Source: Lentisphaerota bacterium (lineage in GTDB: Bacteria; Verrucomicrobiota; Kiritimatiellia; RFP12; JAAYLN01). From it: DNA of 5,203 nt. A program made the position numbers and the translations under genes. Positions 1 through 5,203 of the stretch are shown here, piece by piece. The notes under the pieces are model-generated. The model made no database searches, was not told the origin of the DNA, and saw nothing but the letters and a program-made list of their open reading frames with translations. Within the stretch, counting starts at the first letter, position 1. Every line of letters begins with the position of its first letter. The stretch covers positions 1 to 5,203 of the forward strand of contig JAAYZJ010000155.1 of NCBI GenBank assembly GCA_012514915.1, in the 5' to 3' direction.

Positions 1-165
1 ACGCGCAACCTCCCCTGCCAGCCCTGCCTGTCGCGGCGCTGCCGCCGCGGCGACCACGCCTGCCTGGCCGGCCTCTCTCCCGACGAGGTGGAGGCCGCCG
101 CCCGCGGGCTGCTCGGCCTGGCCGGCGACGACGGGCCCCGCGCCGGCGAAGGAGGCCCGCCGTGA
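1..165 (+). CDS. Glycosyltransferase family 9 (LPS heptosyltransferase-like), C-terminal end only
   Basis: Partial gene; only the last 54 codons are present, ending with TGA at 163-165. The translation begins with the cysteine cluster LPCQPCLSRRC, followed by a fourth Cys and then LSPDEVEAAARGLL (cysteines at residues 6, 9, 14 and 21 of the visible part). This C-x2-C...C...C block followed by a 'pe-x-V' helix is typical of the C-terminus of ADP-heptose:LPS heptosyltransferases of the WaaF/GT9 type, which add heptose to the lipopolysaccharide inner core on the cytoplasmic face of the inner membrane. The last 16 or so residues are a Gly/Pro/Asp-rich tail with no recognisable fold. The stop overlaps the GTG start of cdaA, so the two are probably translated together. 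Family assignment rests on this short motif block; which sugar it transfers cannot be told, because the donor-binding region lies outside the window. Confidence 0.8.
   Translation, partial: TRNLPCQPCLSRRCRRGDHACLAGLSPDEVEAAARGLLGLAGDDGPRAGEGGPP
148..155 (+). promoter_or_regulatory. Ribosome binding site of cdaA
   Basis: GAAGGAGG lies inside the end of the upstream glycosyltransferase gene, 6 bases before the GTG at 162. It is a near-perfect Shine-Dalgarno match at good spacing and supports the GTG start, which otherwise could be doubted because it overlaps the upstream stop codon. Confidence 0.8.
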
Positions 166-1019
166 CCAGTCTGCAACTGGGGCTGGGAGACGTGCTGCAG
201 ATCGCCATCCTGGCGGTCGCGATCTTCTTCCTCTTCAACCTGTTCCGCGGCACGCGCAGCGCGCAGATGCTCTTCGGCCTGACCATCATCCTGCTGGGGC
301 TGATCGCCCTGACGCTGTTTTTCCGCTTCGAGGTGCTCGGCTGGCTGCTGCGCAAGCTTCCCTTGTTCCTGGTGTTCGCGCTGGTGGTGATCTTCCAGCC
401 GGAAATCCGCCAGGCCCTGGCGATCATCGGGCGCCGGCGCGCGCGGCTGGCCTGGAACCAGGCGGGCACGACCACGCGCATCGACCAACTGGTGGCGGCG
501 GTCGAGGAGCTGGCGCGCAACCGCATCGGCGCGCTGATCGCGATTGAGCGCGAAATCAGCCTCGACGGCTACCGTCAGAACGGGACGCTGCTCAACGCGC
601 CGCTGGTGCCGCGCCTGCTGACGGCCATCTTTTTCCCGCGGGCGCCGCTGCACGACGGCGGCGTGATCATCCGGGGCAACACGATCGTCGCGGCGCGCTG
701 CATCTTTCCGCTGCTCACCACGGGCAGCACGCAGAGCTACGGCATGCGGCACCGGGCCGCCCTGGGGCTGAGCGAGGAGACCGACGCCATCGTCATCGTC
801 GTCAGCGAGGAGCGCGGCAGCATCTCGCTGGCCTTCCAGGGGCGCCTCCTGCAGGATGTCGCCCCACCCCGGCTGACGCGCTATCTGGAGGCGCTGACCC
901 CGAAGGAGGGCTTCATGGACGCCTGGCGGCGCATCCTCTCGCGGATCGATCTGGACGGCGGATCGACCGAGGGGAGCCGCCCGCCCGAGCCGCCGCGGCG
1001 GGAGTCGGACCGGCCATGA
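162..1019 (+). CDS. cdaA: Membrane diadenylate cyclase CdaA (c-di-AMP synthase)
   Basis: Condenses two ATP into the second messenger c-di-AMP. The protein has 285 residues, close to the usual CdaA (DacA/YbbP) length of about 270-280. Three N-terminal membrane segments (about 12-28, 37-54, 58-78) lead into the family signature VVIFQPEIRQAL (75-86) and then the cytoplasmic DisA_N cyclase domain (about 95-255). Catalytic motifs are visible: LHDGG at 163-167, corresponding to the canonical DGA motif, and RHR at 196-198 followed by AALGLSEETDA. GALIAIERE and SEERGSISLAFQG also match the family. Two motif neighbours differ from the Firmicute form: Gly167 replaces the Ala of DGA, and Met195 replaces the Thr usually found before RHR. 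The tail after about residue 258 is polar and Pro/Arg-rich. The GTG start is backed by a strong Shine-Dalgarno, and cdaR starts in the stop codon (ATGA). The presence of a TM region and the cdaR neighbour argue against the soluble DisA type. Confidence 0.96.
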   Translation: MTSLQLGLGDVLQIAILAVAIFFLFNLFRGTRSAQMLFGLTIILLGLIALTLFFRFEVLGWLLRKLPLFLVFALVVIFQPEIRQALAIIGRRRARLAWNQAGTTTRIDQLVAAVEELARNRIGALIAIEREISLDGYRQNGTLLNAPLVPRLLTAIFFPRAPLHDGGVIIRGNTIVAARCIFPLLTTGSTQSYGMRHRAALGLSEETDAIVIVVSEERGSISLAFQGRLLQDVAPPRLTRYLEALTPKEGFMDAWRRILSRIDLDGGSTEGSRPPEPPRRESDRP

Positions 1020-1990
1020 AACTCGATTTCCAGAAACGGCTGCGCCTCTGGCTGGAGGAGAACGGCTTGATCGCCCTGATCGCCCTGATCCTGGCCGTGC
1101 TCGTCTACCTGACCATCCTCGAGCTCGTCAGCAACACGACGACCCGCACACTCCCCGTCGAGATCGAGCGCGAGCCGGGCCTGGCGCTGATGGCGGTGCA
1201 CCCGGCCCGCGTCGAAGTGACGTTCCGCGGCGCGCTGGCCGAATTCCAGCGGCTGGACCGGGCCGACCTGCGCGTCGTGGTGCGGCATCCGCGCGGCGGC
1301 GAGGCGGGGGTGGCGCGCCTGCCGATCGGCAGCCGCAACGTGCGTGGCGCCGCCGGACTGCGGATCGTGAGCATCGATCCGGCCACGGTCGAGATCACCT
1401 TCGACCGCCAGGGGCAGCGGGAATTCGCCATCGAGCCGCCGCATCTGGAGGGCAAGCCCTTCCGGGGGCGGGCCGAGGCGGAGTATACGCCCCGAACCGC
1501 CGTCGTCCGCGGCGCCCGCCTGCAGCTCGACCGGCTCCACGACTCGGGGGTCACACTCAAGCTCGAGCCCATCAACATCGATGGGCGCGTGCAGGGCTTC
1601 AGCCGGCGCGTGGCCATTCTGCCGCCGGCCGAAGCTTGGATGCCCGAGATCGAGCCGGAAAGCGTGCTGGTCAGGATCAACATCACCCCCGACAACATCC
1701 AGCGGGAGTTCGCGCGGATTCCGGTCCGTTTGGCCCGGCTGCCGCACCAAACCAACAACACGGTGGCGCGCTTCGAACCGGACGAGGTGACCGTCCGGCT
1801 GACGGGTTGGACCGAGGCTCTGCAGACCCTCTCCTCGCAGGTCATCCGCGTCTATGCCGACCTGCCCGAGGCCGACCGCCCCCCCACCAACGCCCTTCCG
1901 CTGCAGGTCCTGCTCCCCGCGGGGCTGGCCATCGACGCCGTCGCCACACTCCCCGAGACGGTCCGTCTGCTCGGCCCGGCGGCCGATTAG
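1016..1990 (+). CDS. cdaR: YbbR-domain protein, CdaA regulator CdaR
   Basis: Probable regulator of the diadenylate cyclase encoded just upstream; in Firmicutes, CdaR binds CdaA through the membrane and tunes c-di-AMP output. The protein has 324 residues. A short basic N-terminus is followed by one membrane segment (about 17-38), and the rest should lie outside the inner membrane. I see three YbbR-like repeats: about 46-130, 136-225 and 232-320. Each has the family pattern of a strand such as LPVEIE or IPVRLA at the start and a 'P-x-x-V-x-V' strand further on (HPARVEVTFRG, DPATVEITF, EPDEVTVRLTG, LPETVRLLG). Bacillus subtilis CdaR has four repeats, so this is a shorter form. The ATG overlaps the cdaA stop by 4 bp, with GGGAG at 1000-1004 eleven bases upstream, so translation is coupled. 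It ends with TAG and lies in the same frame as ftsK. Family call is firm; the regulatory sign (activator or inhibitor) cannot be read from sequence. Confidence 0.9.
   Translation: MKLDFQKRLRLWLEENGLIALIALILAVLVYLTILELVSNTTTRTLPVEIEREPGLALMAVHPARVEVTFRGALAEFQRLDRADLRVVVRHPRGGEAGVARLPIGSRNVRGAAGLRIVSIDPATVEITFDRQGQREFAIEPPHLEGKPFRGRAEAEYTPRTAVVRGARLQLDRLHDSGVTLKLEPINIDGRVQGFSRRVAILPPAEAWMPEIEPESVLVRINITPDNIQREFARIPVRLARLPHQTNNTVARFEPDEVTVRLTGWTEALQTLSSQVIRVYADLPEADRPPTNALPLQVLLPAGLAIDAVATLPETVRLLGPAAD
1069..1090 (+). repeat. 9-bp tandem repeat within cdaR
   Basis: GATCGCCCT occurs twice in a row and is followed by a third GATC. It encodes the LIALIALIL part of the membrane segment of CdaR. The unit is a whole number of codons, so gain or loss of a copy would lengthen or shorten the membrane helix by three residues without a frameshift. 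No function is implied. Confidence 0.75.
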
Positions 1991-2002
1991 AAACGACACG
2001 AC

Positions 2003-4573
2003 ATGTCCGAAGCCAAACCACGAACCAGTAAGTCCACCGCCGCGACCGAGACCCCGCTGCGCTGGCTGGGGTATCTCCTGATCGTCCTCTCGGTCTTTCC
2101 CGTGCTGAGCCTGGTCAGCTACGACAGCGGCGACGTCTTCTGGATCCAGGTGCCGCGCAACGACCCGCCGGCCAACCTGATCGGCATCGCCGGCGCGCTG
2201 GGCACGGCCGTCGCCTATCTGCTGTTCGGGTTCGGCGCCTGGCTGCTGCCCGCCGGGATGCTGATCTTCAGCATCCGCCTGGCGGCGGGGCGCAATGTGC
2301 GCCCGTGGCGGTGGCTGGGGTGGTGCCTGCTGTTCCTGGTCGCCTGCTGCGGCTGGCTCCAACTGGGCGACAACCTGCTGGCGGGCGCGATGGACCGCCT
2401 CGGGATCGGGCACAACCCCGGCGGACTGGCCGGCTGGCTGCTGATGTCCTGCTTCCTCGAACCGCTGATCAGCCCCGTCGGCGGTACGCTGGTCGTCCTG
2501 ACCCTGATGCTCATCGCGCTGACCATGGCCATCGGCCCCCATGCCATCGGCGAGGGGTGGCGCGACCTGCGCGAGCGGCGCCGGCAGTGGGTGATGAACC
2601 GGGCGGATCAGACCGAGCGGCTGGAGCTGGAGGAACGCGCGCTGGCGCGGCAGCTCGAGCGCGACCGCAAGGCCGCCGAGCGCGAGGCCGGGCGGCTGGC
2701 GCGCGAAGCGGCGCGGGCGGCGCGCGAGGCCGAACGGGAGGCGCGCCGGCAGGCGCGCGAGGCCCGCGAGCAGGCCGAGGCGGAGGAAGCGGCCGAACGG
2801 CAGCGCGCCTACGAGGCGCGCAAGGAGCAGTTGCGACTCGAGCGGGAACGCGAAGCCGGCCGCGTCGAAGCCCAGCGCGCGGCCGCCGGGCAGGCGCGTG
2901 CCGCCGCCCAGGCGGAGCAGCCTCCTGCTCCGGAAACGCCCGCCGCCAGGGCGGACGCGACACCGGCCGCCGCCGCGGCGGACAACGCCCCCGACGATCA
3001 GCTCCCCTCGCCCTATCAACTCCCCTCCGTCGACCTGCTGGCGCCGCTCCCCGCCGGCGACGCCGTCTATGGCGATGTCGATCAGAAGGCCGACACGCTC
3101 GTCAAGACGCTGTCGGAATTCAACATCCCCGTCGAGGTGACGCATATCGTCAAGGGCCCCGTCGTCACCAGTTTTGAACTGCTGCCCGCGCCCGGCATCC
3201 GCGTCGAGCGGATCGCCACCATGGCCAGGAACCTCGAGATGGCGCTCAAGGCGACCAGCATCCGCGTCGAGGCGCCGATCCCCGGCAAGGGCGTGGTCGG
3301 CGTCGAAATGCCCAACGAGAAGGCGAGTCCGGTGACCGTCCGCGAGATCCTCGAGGGTGAACGGTGGGCCGCATGCGCGCGGGAGATGGAGTTGCCGGGG
3401 CTGCTCGGCAAGAACGTCAGCGGGCAGGATCTGATCATTGACCTGACGTCGATGCCGCACCTGCTGGTGGCCGGCGCGACCAACTCGGGCAAGAGCGTCT
3501 GCATCAACGCGATCCTGACGGGGCTGCTGATGTCGCGCACGCCCGAGCAGCTGCGCCTGGTGCTCGTCGACCCGAAGATCGTCGAGTTCGCCCCCTACAA
3601 CGAGCTACCCCATCTCGTCGTGCCCGTGATCACCGACCCGAAGAAGGTCGCCCTCGGCCTGCGCTGGGCGATCCACGAGATGGAGAAACGCTACAAGCTC
3701 CTCAACGCGGCGGGGGTGCGCAATATCTCCGCCTACAACCGCCGCGAGACGATCGTGCAGCCCGAGCTGTTCGGCGCCGACGAGGCGGTCGCCCCCGAAC
3801 CGGCGGCGCCCGCCCTACCGGCCCGGCTCCCCTACATCCTGATCGTGATCGACGAGCTGGCCGACCTGATGCTGCAGGCGGGCCCCGAGATCGAGAACGG
3901 CATCACCCGGCTGGCCCAGTTGTCGCGCGCCGTCGGCATCCACCTCCTGATCGCCACCCAGCGCCCCTCGGTCAACGTCATTACCGGCACGATCAAGGCC
4001 AACTTCCCCGGCCGCATCGCCTTCCAGGTCGCGCAGCGGGTCGACAGCCGCACGATCCTCGACGGCATGGGGGCCGAAACCCTGATCGGCAAGGGCGACA
4101 TGCTGTTTCTCAACCCGCGGACGAGCAAGATGGTCCGGGCGCAGGGCGCCTACATCGGCGATGACGACGCCAAGCGGGTGGTCAACTTCATCCGCGGCCA
4201 GAGCCGCCCCGTCTACATCAAGGAGGTGCAGGACCGGCTGGCGGCATCGGACGACGGGACGGCCGACTCCACGCCGGGCGAGGGAGGGTCGGGCGACGGC
4301 AGTGACGGCGGCGACGAGCTCTACGAGGCGGCGCTCGACCTCGTGCGCCGCACCCGGCGCGCCTCGACCTCCTCCCTCCAGCGCGCCTTCCGGATCGGCT
4401 ACACGCGGGCGGCGCGGTTGATGGACATCATGGAGGCCCGCGGTATCGTCGGCCCCCCGCACGGCTCCGATCCCCGCGAGATCCTGATTGATTTCGACGG
4501 GGAAATCCCCAATAATGCGGCATCTCCCGATGAGGTTGACGCGCCGTCCGGCGACGCTGCCGAAGAACCGTGA
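2003..4573 (+). CDS. ftsK: DNA translocase FtsK/SpoIIIE
   Basis: Division-linked DNA pump that moves chromosome termini across the septum and, in many bacteria, activates XerCD at dif. 856 residues. The N-terminus holds four or more membrane segments (about 21-38, 60-92, 103-120, 142-178). Residues 186-306 are a highly charged Arg/Glu/Ala helix-forming linker, then a Pro/Ala-rich stretch to about 345. The alpha domain runs about 350-450 (FNIPVEVTHIVKGPVVTSFE). The RecA-like motor follows: Walker A GATNSGKS at 491-498 (Lys497), Walker B ILIVIDELADLML with Asp617-Glu618, then LLIATQRPSVNVITG and DSRTILDGMGAETLIGKGDM. An acidic Gly/Ser/Asp linker (about 749-770) leads to the winged-helix gamma domain, about 771-835, with FRIGYTRAARLMDIME, which reads polar DNA signals. 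The ATG is 12 bp after cdaR with no clear Shine-Dalgarno. All core motifs are intact, so it should be active. FtsK and SpoIIIE cannot be separated by sequence alone; a diderm context favours FtsK. Confidence 0.97.
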   Translation: MSEAKPRTSKSTAATETPLRWLGYLLIVLSVFPVLSLVSYDSGDVFWIQVPRNDPPANLIGIAGALGTAVAYLLFGFGAWLLPAGMLIFSIRLAAGRNVRPWRWLGWCLLFLVACCGWLQLGDNLLAGAMDRLGIGHNPGGLAGWLLMSCFLEPLISPVGGTLVVLTLMLIALTMAIGPHAIGEGWRDLRERRRQWVMNRADQTERLELEERALARQLERDRKAAEREAGRLAREAARAAREAEREARRQAREAREQAEAEEAAERQRAYEARKEQLRLEREREAGRVEAQRAAAGQARAAAQAEQPPAPETPAARADATPAAAAADNAPDDQLPSPYQLPSVDLLAPLPAGDAVYGDVDQKADTLVKTLSEFNIPVEVTHIVKGPVVTSFELLPAPGIRVERIATMARNLEMALKATSIRVEAPIPGKGVVGVEMPNEKASPVTVREILEGERWAACAREMELPGLLGKNVSGQDLIIDLTSMPHLLVAGATNSGKSVCINAILTGLLMSRTPEQLRLVLVDPKIVEFAPYNELPHLVVPVITDPKKVALGLRWAIHEMEKRYKLLNAAGVRNISAYNRRETIVQPELFGADEAVAPEPAAPALPARLPYILIVIDELADLMLQAGPEIENGITRLAQLSRAVGIHLLIATQRPSVNVITGTIKANFPGRIAFQVAQRVDSRTILDGMGAETLIGKGDMLFLNPRTSKMVRAQGAYIGDDDAKRVVNFIRGQSRPVYIKEVQDRLAASDDGTADSTPGEGGSGDGSDGGDELYEAALDLVRRTRRASTSSLQRAFRIGYTRAARLMDIMEARGIVGPPHGSDPREILIDFDGEIPNNAASPDEVDAPSGDAAEEP
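2558..2920 (+). other. Region of ftsK encoding a charged helical linker (coiled coil or single alpha helix)
   Basis: Residues 186-306 of FtsK are almost only Arg, Glu, Ala, Gln and Leu, with recurring AREA/EREA/AERE patterns and no proline until about residue 307. The DNA is repetitive as a result (many gcgcgcgag-like words) but I see no exact long repeat. If helical throughout, it would span roughly 18 nm at 1.5 A per residue. FtsK linkers in Enterobacteria are instead Pro/Gln-rich and disordered. Confidence 0.8.
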
Positions 4574-4622
4574 TCGGACGTGACGGCGAGCATGGACACG
4601 GGCTCTGGCGGTGATGGGTGCA

Positions 4623-4643
4623 CGCTCACGTTCACACTGAGCG
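4623..4643. other. Short inverted repeat (possible hairpin)
   Basis: CGCTCA at 4623-4628 is exactly complementary to TGAGCG at 4638-4643, leaving a 9-base loop. The stem is only 6 bp and is not followed by a T-run, so it is a poor terminator. It could be a weak RNA hairpin, an operator half-site pair or chance in GC-rich DNA. Confidence 0.3.
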
Positions 4644-4667
4644 CTGCGCGTTGGGCGATGGCAGGCG

Positions 4668-4673
4668 AAAGGA
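4668..4673 (+). promoter_or_regulatory. Ribosome binding site of the rodZ-like gene
   Basis: AAAGGA lies 9 bases before the ATG at 4683. It selects this ATG over the nearby ATGs at 4658 and 4673, which are in other frames. Combined with the in-frame TGA at 4638-4640, it makes the chosen start secure. Confidence 0.65.
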
Positions 4674-4682
4674 TGCAACGAG

Positions 4683-5203
4683 ATGGCTCTTGGAAAAATT
4701 CTCCGCGACGCCCGCGAACAGCAGGGGTTTTCCGTGGCGCAGGTGGCGGAAGCCACGCACATGATGGTTCAGATCGTGGAGGAACTCGAGCGCGAGGATT
4801 TCCACCGGATCGCCGCCCCCATCTACGGACGCGGATTCATCAAGCTGTATGCCGAGTTTCTCTCGCTGGACGCCGAACCGCTCGTCAAGGAGTTCAACAC
4901 CCTCTATTCGGGCGCACAGCGCCCGGTGGTCGCGACGCGGCTCCCCAAGCCGGCCGAGGCGCCGCCGGCGACCGACGCTGCGCCGGCTCCGGCTCCGGCC
5001 GCCCCCCCCCGCCAGCCCGTCGTCGCTCACCAGGCCGTCCCGCCAGCCGAACTGGCTCCGCGGGCGCCGGAGGCGGAGCCGACCGTGCCCGCGCGTCCCG
5101 AGCTGCGCTTGGAGCCCGATCCGGACGCGGCGTCGCGCGCCACGGCCCAGGCCCTCGATGACCTGTTCGGATCACCCATGCCCCGCCAGCAGGCGTCGGC
5201 GGG
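4683..5203 (+). CDS. rodZ: RodZ-like helix-turn-helix protein, N-terminal part
   Basis: Partial; 173 codons are visible and the gene leaves the window still open. Residues 1-72 form a RodZ-type HTH_25 domain: MALGKILRDAREQQGFS, then VAQVAEATHM, and the diagnostic DFHRIAAPIYGRGFIKLYA with FLSLD after it. This matches the family pattern 'df-x-x-l-pap-x-y-x-RGF-x-x-YA-x-x-LgLd'. In RodZ this domain binds the actin-like MreB on the cytoplasmic side and links it to the wall-elongation machinery, rather than acting as a classic DNA-binding repressor. Residues from about 85 to 150 are a Pro/Ala-rich linker; a short less biased piece, ALDDLFGSP, follows at 157-165. The membrane segment and periplasmic domain expected of RodZ are not reached, so a soluble HTH_25 protein remains possible. 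A run of nine C at 5002-5010 lies in the linker. Codon third positions stay GC-rich after the run, which supports the same frame continuing. Confidence 0.8.
   Translation, partial: MALGKILRDAREQQGFSVAQVAEATHMMVQIVEELEREDFHRIAAPIYGRGFIKLYAEFLSLDAEPLVKEFNTLYSGAQRPVVATRLPKPAEAPPATDAAPAPAPAAPPRQPVVAHQAVPPAELAPRAPEAEPTVPARPELRLEPDPDAASRATAQALDDLFGSPMPRQQASA
5002..5010 (+). repeat. Homopolymer run of nine C in the rodZ-like gene
   Basis: Nine consecutive C within codons for Ala-Pro-Pro-Arg in the Pro/Ala-rich linker. Such runs are prone to slippage in replication and to indel errors in sequencing or assembly. The reading frame is open on both sides as given. Confidence 0.9.

Larger units (their letters stand above)
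4574..4682 (+). other. Intergenic gap between ftsK and the rodZ-like gene
   Basis: This 109-bp stretch is the only sizeable gap in the window. It has no T-run, so no standard intrinsic terminator, and no recognisable -35/-10 pair. It contains a small inverted repeat and the ribosome binding site of the next gene. A TGA at 4638-4640 is in frame with the downstream gene and limits how far that gene can be extended upstream. Confidence 0.6.

Noticed and set aside
881..3460. Very long open frame on the minus strand (859 codons), antisense to cdaR and half of ftsK
   Set aside because: Its translation is rich in Arg, Asp, His, Gly and Gln with no recognisable domain, and it lies opposite two well-supported genes. 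In GC-rich DNA with G/C at third positions, the antisense frame rarely meets stop codons, so its length is an artefact.
4280..4290. KOPS-like FtsK guiding sequence (GGGAGGG)
   Set aside because: It lacks one base of the E. coli GGGNAGGG consensus and lies within a Gly/Glu-coding linker where such words are expected by composition.
4606..4622. Sigma-54-like promoter before the rodZ-like gene (TGGC...TGCA)
   Set aside because: The GG and GC elements are 11 bases apart rather than 10 and the rest of the consensus is poor.
4623..4660. Intrinsic terminator after ftsK
   Set aside because: The hairpin has only a 6-bp stem and is followed by GC-rich sequence with no T-run.
3815..4762. Minus-strand open frame of 315 codons opposite the ftsK motor and gamma domains
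   Set aside because: Antisense shadow of conserved ftsK codons; composition is biased and no domain is visible.
4580..5161. Plus-strand open frame of 193 codons overlapping the rodZ-like gene
   Set aside because: Read in the wrong frame relative to the HTH domain; it becomes Arg/Gly/Pro-rich low-complexity sequence, whereas the frame starting at 4683 gives a clear RodZ-type domain with a ribosome site.
1..5203. Mobile element, defence system or other accessory system
   Set aside because: All five genes are recognisable core functions with uniform GC content and strand; no transposase, integrase, terminal repeats or unknown gene is present.

Overview
This is a GC-rich window with five same-strand (+) genes and almost no non-coding DNA: the 3' end of a glycosyltransferase family 9 (heptosyltransferase-type) gene, cdaA (diadenylate cyclase), a cdaR/YbbR-domain gene, an ftsK/spoIIIE DNA translocase gene, and the 5' part of a RodZ-like gene. 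Both outer genes run off the window. I see no RNA genes, insertion sequences, CRISPR arrays or phage genes.

Organism: the LPS-type glycosyltransferase points to a diderm (Gram-negative) bacterium. A membrane c-di-AMP synthase with its YbbR partner in a diderm with very high GC fits a member of the PVC group (Verrucomicrobiota/Kiritimatiellota/Lentisphaerota) or a deltaproteobacterium-like lineage. This is an inference from gene content; no marker gene in the window settles it.

Layout: 1-165 GT9 C-terminus; 162-1019 cdaA, starting with GTG inside the GT9 stop (GTGA overlap, strong Shine-Dalgarno); 1016-1990 cdaR, starting with ATG inside the cdaA stop (ATGA overlap); 12 bp gap; 2003-4573 ftsK, with no visible Shine-Dalgarno and in the same reading frame as cdaR; 109 bp gap holding only a weak hairpin; 4683 to the edge, rodZ-like. 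The first four genes look like one translationally coupled operon. The rodZ-like gene may be read through from it or start its own transcript.

How they fit together: CdaA makes c-di-AMP at the inner membrane, and CdaR probably regulates it from the periplasmic side. FtsK links division to chromosome segregation, and RodZ-type proteins link MreB to cell-wall elongation. The cluster therefore puts a nucleotide second messenger among envelope-building, division and shape genes. The usual Firmicute partner glmM is not next to cdaR; ftsK takes that place. The window is essentially housekeeping. The points most worth a second look are the long charged helical linker in FtsK, the CdaA active-site variants and the c-di-AMP/ftsK linkage.
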